This document shows positions 34,703-43,359 of a stretch of 64,000 nucleotides of DNA, one piece after another (position 1 is the first letter of the stretch; each line of letters begins with the position of its first letter). The notes under the pieces were generated by a model. That model made no database searches and was not told where the DNA came from. It saw nothing but the letters and a program-made list of their open reading frames with translations. The translations under genes and the position numbers were made by a program. The stretch is from Miltoncostaea sp963762825 (GTDB taxonomy: Bacteria > Actinomycetota > Thermoleophilia > Miltoncostaeales > Miltoncostaeaceae): positions 868,001 to 932,000 of the forward strand of contig CAVXLZ010000002.1 in NCBI GenBank assembly GCA_963762825.1. The letters are read 5' to 3'.

Positions 34703-34730
34703 CGGGTGGGGACCCGGAGGTCCCCACCCG
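34703..34730. terminator. Hairpin between convergent genes
   Basis: A perfect 12-bp stem (arms CGGGTGGGGACC / GGTCCCCACCCG) with a CGGA loop, placed between the end of the plus-strand operon (34688) and the end of the minus-strand gene (34752). There is no T-run on either side, but position and strength suggest a bidirectional terminator. Confidence 0.7.
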
Positions 34731-34751
34731 TGATCCCCTGCCGCCTGTCGG

Positions 34752-35418
34752 CTAGTGCATGCGGGGGTCGAGGTAGAGGTCGTCGATCCGCAGGGCGCTG
34801 TTGGACGGGGCGGTGACGGAGATCCGGATGTAGCCCCAGTCGCTCGAATCCACGTCGATCTTGTTGGTCATGAGGTAGATCTGCGGGCTCGAGCGCCCAG
34901 GCGGTGCCGGGATACAGCATCCAGCGAGCGGTGAAGGTGACCTCGCCCTTCGCCGAGCCGTAGGTGACATCGACCCTGTATACGCTGGCCTTCGTCTATG
35001 AGGGCCTTCGCGAACAGCCGGAAGATCGGGGTCTGCAGTTGGCGCAGATGGGCGGGCTGGTGGCCGTCGATCCCGCGGAGAGCTCCAGCGAGGCGGTGTC
35101 GGCGACAGGGCCGCCGGGGAAGCCCGCATCGGCCACGACCTTGCCCGAGCCGGTGATCGTCCAGTCGCCGATGCCGCTCTCGAAGGAGCCCTGGGGGATC
35201 AGGGTGTAGAGGTTCAGGTCACCGAACGGCAGGAACACCTGCGAGTACTCCTGGGTGGCGCAGGACGGCGCGGCGGCGACCTGCGCCGTGGCGGCGACCT
35301 CGCCGACCGAGAGGGCCCTCGGGTTCGTGGTCGCCGGCTTGGCGAGCGCCACGGGCGCGAGGACGAGGGCGGCGGCGCCGATGGCGGCGAGGCCGATGAT
35401 CCGGTTCTTCAGCGACAT
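34752..35418 (-). CDS. Secreted protein, tandem paralogue 1 (frameshifted)
   Basis: Starts at ATG 35418 after GGAAAGGA with a signal peptide 'IIGLAAIGAAALVLAPVALA'. After two apparent insertions (about 34893, 34993) and one missing base (about 35038) the frame gives 221 residues: 'FLPFGDLNLYTLIPQGSFE', 'GKVVADAGFPGG', 'TPIFRLFAKAL', 'DVTYGSAKGEVTFTARW' and a final 'DDLYLDPRMH'. A carbohydrate-binding-like beta-sandwich is plausible. It is a close relative of the next gene upstream; both end in DPRMH. Function unknown. Confidence 0.65.
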
Positions 35419-35525
35419 TGGAATCCTTTCCAGACTGCGATTACGACTCGACAGGTGAGGTATCGGCTGGGGGCCCGGCTCGGAGTCCACTCTCTAGATG
35501 GGTCTCTAGCCGGGCCCCGGCGGGC

Positions 35526-36177
35526 CTAGTGCATGCGCGGGTCCATGTGGACGTCGTCCACGCGCACCGTGGCGCCGTTCAGGCTGCTGACGCGGATGTT
35601 GACCGTGCTCGTCACGTTCAGCTTGCCCAGCAGCGAGTCGAGCGCGGTGGGCACGAAGGCGAGCTTCGCCGTCGGGACGGAGCGACCGGTGGGGCTCGTG
35701 AGGTCATTCGACTTCACGACCGTGCCGGAGAACAGCACCTCGACCCTCAGGTTCGACGCGCTCTTCGTGCTCACGGCATTCGCGAAGAGGCGGTAGAAGG
35801 CCGAGTCGGTGCCCACGCAGATCGCGGGGCTGGTGGCCGAGGCCCCGTTGCCCAGCTCGAGGGCGTAGGCGTCCTTGACCCCATCGGCGACGATACCGTC
35901 GTCACTGTCGCGCACGACCTTCGCGCCACCGGTCGAGGCTCCAGCCCTTCGCGCCGGACTCGAAGTTGCCGCGCTCCACGAGCGAGTAGAAGGCGTTGTC
36001 GCCCCAGGGGGCGAACACCTGGGACGACGGGGCATTGCAGCCCTCACCGACGCTCAGCGTGGCGAGGCCGCTCGTGAGCGACGACGACGCCTGCTGCTTG
36101 GCGACGGCCACCGGGGCCAGGGCGAGGGCGGCGGCGCCCACGGCGGCGAGCCCGATGATCCTGTTCTTCAGCGACAT
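35526..36177 (-). CDS. Secreted protein, tandem paralogue 2 (one frameshift)
   Basis: ATG 36177 follows GGAAAGGA, as in paralogue 1, and the first 25 residues are nearly identical ('MSLKNRIIGLAAVGAAALAL'). With one inserted base near 35938 (beside TCGA) removed, the product has 216 residues: 'NAPSSQVFAPWGDNAFYSLV', 'GGAKVVRDSDDGIVADGV', 'ICVGTDSAFYRLFANAV' and 'DDVHMDPRMH' at the end. The N- and C-terminal blocks match paralogue 1, indicating tandem duplication. It is exported; role unknown. Confidence 0.68.
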
Positions 36178-36419
36178 TGGAGTCCTTTCCAGCGTGCGGT
36201 GATTGTCCGACACCGGGTGCATCGGCGGTTCGCCGGCGAAGACCATGGACGCTAGAGGGATCTCTACGGACTCCCGATTCAAGGCGGCCCCCCCGCGGGA
36301 CGATTCACCCTGGGTGTGGCCCTTCACGACGCGCGCCGACGCCGTCCCTCGGGGTGGCTCCCATGATCAGACTCCGAAGCTCCCCGTGCTGAGTCGCCGG
36401 GAGGCGAGTCGCCGAGGCC

Positions 36420-37706
36420 GTGGTCGGGGGTGGCTTCCTCATCGCCTGTCTGGTCATCGCGCTCACGCTTTCGGTGGACCGACACCTCGACATCGGCCCT
36501 GCGGTGATCGCGGTCGCCTGCCTGGCGGTGGCCTCGCGCGTCCGCTTCCCGGTGCACGAGGGCTTCACCGTGCCGGTCGTCCTCGTGTTCGTGCCGATGC
36601 TCTTCGTGGTTCCCCTCCCGCTGGTCGCTCCGCTCACGGCCGTCGGTCTCGCGCTCGGAGCGCTGCCCGACGTGCTCCGCGGGCGCGTGCCGCCCGTGCG
36701 CCTGCTGTTCGCGGCCGCCAACTCGTGGTTCAGCATCGGGCCGGTGGCGGTTCTCGGGCTCGCCGGTGTGACGAGCGCCGTCGGGGCGCCCCCGCTGATC
36801 CTCGTCGCCGCTCTCGGCGCCCAGTTCGCCACCGATCTCGGCGCCTCGTCACTGCGGGAGCGGATCGTGCAGGGGGCAACGCTGCGCGAGCAGGTCGACG
36901 AGGTCGTCTGGGTGTACGCCGTCGATGCCGCCCTCGCCCCGATCGGCCTCCTGGCGGCGTTGACCACGCCGGATCCCCACTACGCCATCGTGCTCCTGCT
37001 GCCCCTGCTCGGCCTGCTGCGCCTGTTCGCGACCGAGCGGCGCCAGCGCTTCGACAGCATCTCCGAGCTCAGCGCGGCCTATCGCGGCACCGCTCTGGTG
37101 CTGGCCGACGTCGTCGAGGCCGACGACACCTACACGGGCGAGCACTGCAAGGACGTCGTCGAGCTCTCCCTCGCCGTCGCCGATGTCATGGGGCTCACCC
37201 CCGAGCAGCGCCGCAACGTGGAGTTCGGCGCCCTCCTCCACGACGTCGGCAAGGTCGCGATCCCCAAGGAGATCATCAACAAGGCCGGTCCGCTCGACGA
37301 GGCCGAATGGGAGGTGATCCGGACCCACACCATCGAGGGCCACCGGATGCTCGACCAGGTGGGCGGCATCATGAGGGCGGTCGGCCTGGTCGTGCGCGCA
37401 TCGCACGAGCGCTGGGACGGGGGCGGCTACCCGGACGGCCTGTCCGGAGAGGACATCCCGATCGAGGCGAGGATCGTCGCCTGCTGTGACGCCTACAGCG
37501 CCATGACCACGACGCGCTCCTACCGGGCCGCCATGTCGTCCGAGAAGGCCGTGGACGAGCTGCGGGCCTCGGCCGGGACCCAGCTGGACCCGACCGTGGT
37601 CGAAGTGCTCATCGCCTGCGTCGAGGCCGAGACGATCCGGGCCGTCGCCGCGACCCGCGCGGCTCCCGCCGCAGGGTGGATATCCGAGGGCCTCGAGCCC
37701 GCCTGA
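36420..37706 (+). CDS. Membrane HD-GYP domain protein
   Basis: 428 residues. The N-terminal 200 are hydrophobic, with about six membrane segments. The C-terminal HD-GYP domain has 'LLHDVGKVAIPKEIINKAG' (HD motif), 'EWEVIRTHTIEGHRML', 'ASHERWDGGGYPDGLSG' (GYP motif) and 'DAYSAMTTTRSYR', so it probably hydrolyses cyclic-di-GMP. The integral membrane sensor is not a recognised family. GTG 36420 is the first usable start. The 242 bp upstream (36178-36419) contain no gene I can support. Second c-di-GMP gene in the window. Confidence 0.88.
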   Translation: MVGGGFLIACLVIALTLSVDRHLDIGPAVIAVACLAVASRVRFPVHEGFTVPVVLVFVPMLFVVPLPLVAPLTAVGLALGALPDVLRGRVPPVRLLFAAANSWFSIGPVAVLGLAGVTSAVGAPPLILVAALGAQFATDLGASSLRERIVQGATLREQVDEVVWVYAVDAALAPIGLLAALTTPDPHYAIVLLLPLLGLLRLFATERRQRFDSISELSAAYRGTALVLADVVEADDTYTGEHCKDVVELSLAVADVMGLTPEQRRNVEFGALLHDVGKVAIPKEIINKAGPLDEAEWEVIRTHTIEGHRMLDQVGGIMRAVGLVVRASHERWDGGGYPDGLSGEDIPIEARIVACCDAYSAMTTTRSYRAAMSSEKAVDELRASAGTQLDPTVVEVLIACVEAETIRAVAATRAAPAAGWISEGLEPA

Positions 37707-37716
37707 GCGCCGCCGG

Positions 37717-38028
37717 TCAGTCGCCGGGCGGCTCCTCGAGGAAAGCGCCGTGCGGAAGCCCCGGCCCGGCGAGCCCGGTGTCCACCACGTATTCCCTACC
37801 GTCGCTCTCATCGCGAAGATGTACGACATGACAGGGAAGACCGATCTCGGAGCGCTCGGAGTAGCCCAGCAGCACGAAGGTGGTCTCGGCGGCGGTGCGG
37901 TGGCGGGTGAGCCGGCACGCTCCGAGGCCCAGATCCTCGCGGTGCTGAACCACGAAGGGCCCGTGGACGACGATCTGGCGAACGCGCGCGCCGGGGTCGG
38001 GGCGCAACCACCCCTCGTAGGGGCTCAC
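37717..38028 (-). CDS. Small hypothetical protein
   Basis: 103 residues from GTG 38028: 'SPYEGWLRPDPGARVRQIVV' then 'ETTFVLLGYSERSEIGLPCH' and 'VHLRDESDGREYVVDTG'. It reads as a compact beta-rich soluble protein and its amino-acid mix looks coding. The opposite strand here looks like a poorer candidate. No family recognised. It ends 10 bp from the convergent HD-GYP stop and is divergent from the DUF2877 gene. Confidence 0.55.
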   Translation of the reverse strand: MSPYEGWLRPDPGARVRQIVVHGPFVVQHREDLGLGACRLTRHRTAAETTFVLLGYSERSEIGLPCHVVHLRDESDGREYVVDTGLAGPGLPHGAFLEEPPGD

Positions 38029-38710
38029 GCGGTCTCCGCCGCTGTTCTGCAGCGCCTCGACAGGCCCCGCGCGTTGGCAATCGTGGGCGCGGGAAGGGGC
38101 GCGGTCCACCTCGATCTCGACGGGTTCGTCGTCACCGTGACCGGCCCCGGGGTTCCGTGGATGGCCAACGGCGTGGCCGTCGCAGCGCTCGGCGATCGGC
38201 CGCGGATCGCCTGGAGTGCGGCGACGCCGCCGGCATGGGATCCGGTGGTCCCTCCCCTCGCAGGTGGCCGTGCGGCCGTGGCGGCTCTGTCCGCGTGGCT
38301 CTCGGCGCGCGTGACGGTGCCCGATCTGGCGATCGAGGTCGCGGCCGAGCGGCTCGTGGGCCGTGGACCGGGGTTGACCCCCGAGGGGGACGACATCCTG
38401 GCGGGAGCCGCTGTGGGCATGCGCGCACTCGCGGCCGCCGCAGGCCTGCCTCCCGATCGGGCAGGGCGGCTGGTGCGCGCGCTGTGCCCGGCGGACCTCC
38501 GTCTGCGCACCGGAACCCTCTCGGCGACCCTGCTCGAGCTCGCGCTCGAGGGGATGGCCCCCGAGCCGGTGCAGCGGCTGCTCGGAACGGGCGACCGCGA
38601 TGCGGCGCTCTCCGATCTGCGCCGCCTCGGTGCGTTCGACCGGCGGTGCCATCGCGGCAGGGATCGCGCTGGCGGCCGGGTATCTGATGGGCGCCACAGC
38701 GCAAGCGTAG
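37963..38710 (+). CDS. DUF2877 family protein (E. coli YlbF-like; one frameshift)
   Basis: The core 'ERLVGRGPGLTPEGDDILAG' is diagnostic for DUF2877/YlbF. An extra T near 38635 (GTTCGACC where GTCGACC fits) moves the C-terminus out of frame; repaired it ends 'STGGAIAAGIALAAGYLMG', like the glycine-rich end of YlbF. The start is uncertain: GTG 37963 overlaps the divergent small gene, TTG 38074 gives a shorter but intact core. It is the third member of the FdrA-YlbE-YlbF set, 6.7 kb downstream of fdrA. Confidence 0.78.
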
Positions 38711-38802
38711 TCAGCGGACGGACTCGGGGTCGCCCACCCGAAGCCGTCGCCGAGCGGCCTCGCTGCCGCTAACGTGCCCCGAGCCGCGCACGCCCCCACG
38801 CC

Positions 38803-40023
38803 ATGACCCCACGCCATCTCCGCCACACGCTCCTCGCCGCCGCCGCCGCGGTCGCCCTCGCCGCCTGCGCGCAGGAGGCTTCGGCCGCGACCGCGACCGC
38901 GGCGGGGGACAGGTTCACCTTCACCGGCCGCGGGTGGGGGCACGGCGTCGGGCTCTCCCAGTACGGCGCGCGCGGACGGGCGCTCGCGGGCTGGGATGCC
39001 GCGCGGATCCTGCGCCACTACTACCGGGGCACCAGGCTCACGGTCGTCAGGAAGAGGAACGTCCGCGTGCTCCTCGCCTCCGGACGTCGCACTGCGAAGG
39101 TGTCGAGTGCCACGCGCTGGCGCGCCGTCGGTCTGCGTCCCAACGGGCGGCGCGTCACCCGCCTGCGCGCGGGCACGGTCTACGTGCTGCGCGTCCTTCG
39201 CGATGGGCGCCTGGCTCTCGACCGCGGGCGATCCCGCGCGGCGGTCTTCGTCGGTCCGGTCCGCCTCCAGGCGACGGGCGCCGAGGGATCGGTCGCCTGG
39301 GGGGCGCGCAGTCCGGAGGCCGGGCGGCGCTATCGTGGCGGTCTTCGCGCGGTGCCCGCCGGAAGGGCGTTCGACCTGGTGAACGTGGTGAACCTGGAGG
39401 ACTACCTGAAGGGCGTCGTGCCCCGGGAGATGCCCGCCTCCTGGGGCGACGACGCCCCGGCGGCGCTCGTCGTCCAGGCGGTGGCCGCCCGCAGCTATGC
39501 GCTCGCCACGCTCAAGCCGACCGTGAGCTACGACCTGTTCGACGATCAGCGCAGCCAGGTCTACGGCGGCGTGTCCGCCGAGGATCCCCGCACCACGCGA
39601 GCGGTGGGGGCCACTCGCGGCACGGTGCTGACGTACGATGGCGCGGTCATCACCGCATTCTTCTTCTCGACATCCGGAGGGCGAACCGAGGATGTGCAGA
39701 ACGTCTTCCGAGGCAGCCCTCCGCAGCCCTATCTCGTGAGCGTCCCGGACCCGTTCGATCGCATCTCGCCACTCCACACCTGGCCCGACTCGCCCACCTT
39801 CACCGGCACGCGCCTCGGCACGCTCCTCGGCCTCGATGGCCCGGTGACCGACGTGACGACGGTGCGCCGGGGCGTCTCTCCGCGCGTCCTCGAGGCGCGG
39901 ATCACCACGCGTTCGGGTGCCCGCACACTCCTCAGCGGCGCGACGCTGCGCTCGGCGCTCGGCCTCCGCGACACCTGGTTCTCGGTGGGCAAGAACGCCC
40001 CCGTTGCGGCGGCCACGCGGTGA
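38803..40023 (+). CDS. SpoIID/LytB domain protein
   Basis: 406 residues. Signal sequence with a possible lipobox ('ALAACAQ'), then 'GRGWGHGVGLSQYGARGRA', 'ILRHYYRGTRL', the central 'VVNLEDYLKGVVPREMPASW' and 'QAVAARSYALA', 'FFSTSGGRTEDVQNV' and 'YLVSVPDPFD'. These are the SpoIID/LytB features. Family members are peptidoglycan lytic enzymes or amidase enhancers acting at the cell surface. Its stop overlaps the next gene's GTG. Confidence 0.9.
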   Translation: MTPRHLRHTLLAAAAAVALAACAQEASAATATAAGDRFTFTGRGWGHGVGLSQYGARGRALAGWDAARILRHYYRGTRLTVVRKRNVRVLLASGRRTAKVSSATRWRAVGLRPNGRRVTRLRAGTVYVLRVLRDGRLALDRGRSRAAVFVGPVRLQATGAEGSVAWGARSPEAGRRYRGGLRAVPAGRAFDLVNVVNLEDYLKGVVPREMPASWGDDAPAALVVQAVAARSYALATLKPTVSYDLFDDQRSQVYGGVSAEDPRTTRAVGATRGTVLTYDGAVITAFFFSTSGGRTEDVQNVFRGSPPQPYLVSVPDPFDRISPLHTWPDSPTFTGTRLGTLLGLDGPVTDVTTVRRGVSPRVLEARITTRSGARTLLSGATLRSALGLRDTWFSVGKNAPVAAATR

Positions 40024-41799
40024 GGCGCCGCCGGATCGCCGTCGCCTGCCTCACCGCAGCGGCGGCCGGGCTGCTGTGCGGCGGACCCGCCGCCGCAGCC
40101 GACCCGATCCTCCCGCTGTCCGACGTCCGCGAGGGCATGGTCGGTCAGGCGCGAACCGTGGTGCGCGGCACCGAGATCGTGACCTTCCCGATCACGGTCA
40201 TCGACGTCCAGCGGGCGAACGACGGGCCCGGAGGGGCGCTCATCCTGGCGCGGGCCGCGGGGCCGCTGATCGAGCAGACCGGCGGTGTCGCCGAGGGCAT
40301 GAGCGGCAGCCCGGTCTACGTCACCGGCGCCGACGGCGTGGAGCGCGTGATGGGCGCGGTCGCCTACGGCACGGGAGACCAGGCGAACGTCATCATCGGG
40401 GTCACGCCGATCGAGCAGATGATCGACTCCGACTCCGGTCAGCGGGCCAACGCGCTGCCCTCGCCACCGGCGGGCGCGCGGCGGGCCGTGAGGGTCGAGC
40501 GGACGGGCCGCCGCAAGGGCCCTGGAGACGCGCCGACCCGACCGGATCGGCGTCTACCCGCTCATGCGCTGGACCGTCGCCGGGGTCTCGCGCGCCCTCG
40601 TCGGACCGCTCTCGAGCGGTCTCGCGCGCTCGGGTATCCGGCTCAGCTCGATCGGTCCGCGAACGCCGCGCCCCGGTGTGACGCTCGTGCCGGGTGCGTC
40701 GATGACCGCGCTGCTCTCCGGCGGCGACCTCGTCGTCGGGGCCGTCGGCACGGTCACCTACGTCGACGGCGCGACCGTTCTCGGCTTCGGGCACCCCTTC
40801 CTCAGCGCGGGCCGCTCTCGCTTCCTGCTGGGCGACGCCTACGTCTACCAGACCATCGCCGCCCCCATCACCGGCTCGAGCTACAAGTTCGCCGAGCCCG
40901 GGACGATCCAGGGAACGGTGATCGGTGATCGTGCCGACGGCATCACCGGGCGTATCGGGGCCGCTGAGGGCATCGCCGCCGTCGCCACGGCGACCGACGT
41001 CGCACGCGACACCCGGACCACGGTCCGGGCCACGATCGCTCCCGACGAGCGGACTGCCCCGGTGGTCGGCGACATCCTCCAGATCGAGCCGGCGGTGCGG
41101 GTGCGCGACGGGATCGCGGGCGGAACACTGACGCTCCGGATCGTGATCACCAGCCCCGACCTGCGCCGCCCGGTGGTGTATCGCAACGTCTACGCGGCGG
41201 CGGGAGACGTGATCTCGCTCTCCAGCGGCCAGCTCCCACGGATGATGTCGATCCTCATGCAGAACGGCGTGCGCCCGGTTCCCATCGCCACCGTCACCGT
41301 CACCGAGCGCCTCGAGGCCCGCGTGCGCGCCGCCCGCATCGTCGGAGCCGGTGTCCGCGTCGTGCGTGGATCGGGGAGGCGCGCCACGCTCGCGTTGCGC
41401 GTCCAGCCCTACCGGTCCTCGTCCCGACTCCTTCGCATCCCCATCCGCCTGCCCGCCGGGGTCGACCGGTCGTCGCCCCGGCTGAGGGTGGTCCCGAAGT
41501 CGTCGGGTGGATTCGATCCCTTCCCCGCCGACTTCGCCCAGGACGTCGGGGCGTCCACGCCCATCGGACGCCGGTCGGCGGCGGTCGGGGCGGTCGAGCG
41601 CGCGGCTCGCCGGGCTGCCGGCACGAACCGCTTGGCCAACGTGATCGCCGGTCTGCGCCGGGTGACCGACGACCGCAACGACGCCGTCCGCATTCTCGGT
41701 CCGGACGACGACGCCGACGATCCCAGGGCCGGAGTGACCGTGGGGGTTCCCTACGTGATCTACGGCGGGCGTGCGGCGACGCGGGTGAGGTTCCGCTGA
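40020..41799 (+). CDS. Secreted SpoIVB-type S55 peptidase-domain protein (one frameshift)
   Basis: 592 residues after removing one G at 40499 (GTCGAGC for GTCGAC). Signal peptide, then 'VAEGMSGSPVYVTGADG' and 'MGAVAYG', the S55 nucleophile region, and after the shift 'TVLGFGHPFLSAGRSRFLL', a hallmark of this group. The C-terminal 250 residues are beta-rich. It would act as a secreted serine endopeptidase. GTG overlaps the SpoIID stop, so the pair probably works together in the envelope. Confidence 0.8.
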
Positions 41800-41889
41800 T
41801 CCGCTCAGATCGGTAGCGGCTCCGGCACCACGGGGGCGCGGTCGACGCGCATGTGTGCCGGTCGATGCGCGCCGCCGAGCGCCGACACG

Positions 41890-42285
41890 TCAGGCGGTTC
41901 CCTGCGCCCCTCCGGCGCTCTCGAGCTGGACCAGCTCCACCAGGTTGCCGATGCCGTCGCGCACGAAGGCCCTCGTGCGCCCGAGGATGCGACTGCCGGC
42001 GTCGGATACGACGGCGCCCATGGATTCGAGACGCACTCGCAGCGCCTCCAGGTCGTCGACCTGGAGGCAGAAGTGGTGGATCCGCTCGGGGTCGGGCGCG
42101 ATCGGGTGCGGGATGAAGTGCAGCTCGACACCCTCGTGCGCAGTGGCGAACCACACCCAGCCCAGGTGGGCCACCTCATCGGGCACCCGCATCTCCGTGA
42201 GGCCGAGCCCCTCGCCGTAGAAGGCGCGGACCGTGGCCTCGCCTCCGGGGGGGAACGTGACGGCCACATGCTGGAGCGTGAGCAC
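41890..42285 (-). CDS. VOC/glyoxalase superfamily protein
   Basis: 131 residues with the paired beta-alpha-beta-beta-beta modules of the vicinal oxygen chelate fold: 'LTLQHVAVTFPPGGEATVRA' with the first metal His, 'GVELHFIPHP', 'RIHHFCLQVDDLEALR' and 'VRDGIGNLVELVQLE' with the last metal Glu. Reaction unknown (lyase, dioxygenase or resistance-type). GTG 42285 has TAAACT exactly 6 nt upstream, so it appears leaderless. Confidence 0.85.
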   Translation of the reverse strand: MLTLQHVAVTFPPGGEATVRAFYGEGLGLTEMRVPDEVAHLGWVWFATAHEGVELHFIPHPIAPDPERIHHFCLQVDDLEALRVRLESMGAVVSDAGSRILGRTRAFVRDGIGNLVELVQLESAGGAQGTA

Positions 42286-42291
42286 CGCCGC

Positions 42292-42297
42292 AGTTTA
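42292..42297 (-). promoter_or_regulatory. -10 hexamer TAAACT before the VOC gene
   Basis: Minus-strand TAAACT lies 6 nt before GTG 42285, in an unusually AT-rich spot between two divergent genes. Leaderless start inferred. Confidence 0.55.
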
Positions 42298-42331
42298 ATG
42301 GCGGGTTCATGGTTACCGGCGGGCGGCCGGT

Positions 42332-42337
42332 TACAGT
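42332..42337 (+). promoter_or_regulatory. -10 hexamer TACAGT before the rhodanese operon
   Basis: TACAGT lies exactly 6 nt before GTG 42344, back to back with the VOC promoter 35 bp away. No Shine-Dalgarno. Confidence 0.55.
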
Positions 42338-42343
42338 CCAGCC

Positions 42344-42748
42344 GTGACGCACGCCGCAGAGCTCCAGGAGGCCACGATCGAGGATCTTCTGCAGGCGGCA
42401 CGCGAGCGCCTGGTGCGGCTGGATCCCTCCGAGTGCCGCGAGGCGGCGCGAGCCGAGGGGTTGATCGTTGACATCCGCTCGGATCGCCAGCGCGCCCGCG
42501 ACGGGCGGGTGCCCGGGGCGCGGTTCGTCCCGCGCAACGTCCTCGAGTGGCGCTTCGACCCGTCGCGCGACTACTGCGATCCCGTCCTGACCGCCGTCTC
42601 GGGCCCGCTGATCGTGATGTGCGACGAGGGCTATCAGTCGAGCCTGGCAGCCGCCACTCTCCTGCAGATCGGGGTGCGCCGCGCCACCGACATGATCGGC
42701 GGCTTCCGGGCCTGGCGTGCCGCGGGCCTGCCGGTACTCCCACCGTGA
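42344..42748 (+). CDS. Rhodanese-like sulfurtransferase
   Basis: 134 residues, one rhodanese domain. 'LIVDIRSDRQRARDGRVPGA' and the active loop 'IVMCDEGYQSSLAAATL' with the persulfide Cys (about residue 94) are clear, and 'DMIGGFRAWRAAGLPV' closes the domain. It would carry sulfane sulfur. Its stop overlaps the methyltransferase start (GTGA), so rhodanese, methyltransferase and radical SAM genes form one operon. Confidence 0.88.
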   Translation: MTHAAELQEATIEDLLQAARERLVRLDPSECREAARAEGLIVDIRSDRQRARDGRVPGARFVPRNVLEWRFDPSRDYCDPVLTAVSGPLIVMCDEGYQSSLAAATLLQIGVRRATDMIGGFRAWRAAGLPVLPP

Positions 42749-43359
42749 CCGCGACCGAGCGCTGGGATGAGGCCTACGACCGGCTCGGGGTGAGCGGGGT
42801 GGGGTGGCACCAGGAGGAGCCGGTCGTCTCGCTCGAGCTGCTCGATGCCATCGCTCCCTCTGCGGGCGATCCGGTCATCGATGTCGGCGCAGGGGCCGCA
42901 CGCCTTCTCGAGCGCCTGATGGCCCGCGGAATGAGTGACCTCACGGCGCTCGATGTGTCGGCGCGAGCCCTCGAAGCGCGCCGGGGGCGCCTCGGCCCCG
43001 GCGGGGACGCCATCCATCACATCCACGCCGATCTCCTGCGCTGGACCGCCGGGCGGCGCTACGCCGTGTGGCACGACCGCGCCGTCTTCCACTTCCTGGT
43101 CGACGAGGGCGAGCGCCGCCGCTACGTCGCGGCGCTTCACGCCGCGCTCCGCCCGGGCGGCCACGCGATCATCGGCACCTTCGCCCTCGACGGCCCCCGC
43201 CAGTGCTCCGGGTTGCCGGTCGCGCGCTACGACGCCGACGGCCTCGCGTGGGCTCTCGGGCCGGGTTTCGCGCTGGTCGGGTCGCGGCGCGAGCACCACA
43301 CCACCCCGTCGGGCCGCGATCAGCCCTTCACCTGGATCACTCTCCGCCGGGAGCCCTGA
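42745..43359 (+). CDS. Class I SAM-dependent methyltransferase
   Basis: 204 residues. 'RWDEAYDRLGVSGVGWHQEE' at the start and the SAM motif 'VIDVGAGAARLLERLMARGM', 'LTALDVSARALEARR', 'WHDRAVFHFL' and 'ALRPGGHAIIGTFALDGP'. The 'WHDRAVFHFL' block and the 'GWHQ' start are shared by a thiol/chalcogen-type methyltransferase-like group often found beside a rhodanese. Substrate unproven. GTG overlaps the rhodanese stop and its own stop overlaps the radical SAM start. Confidence 0.82.
   Translation: MTATERWDEAYDRLGVSGVGWHQEEPVVSLELLDAIAPSAGDPVIDVGAGAARLLERLMARGMSDLTALDVSARALEARRGRLGPGGDAIHHIHADLLRWTAGRRYAVWHDRAVFHFLVDEGERRRYVAALHAALRPGGHAIIGTFALDGPRQCSGLPVARYDADGLAWALGPGFALVGSRREHHTTPSGRDQPFTWITLRREP

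Noticed and set aside
36203..37489. 428-codon plus-strand frame overlapping the HD-GYP gene
   Set aside because: Highly Arg/Pro-rich with no domains; the other frame holds a full HD-GYP domain.
41805..42743. 312-codon minus-strand frame over the VOC and rhodanese genes
   Set aside because: Arg/Ser-rich composition and no motifs; both real genes in this stretch have full domain signatures.
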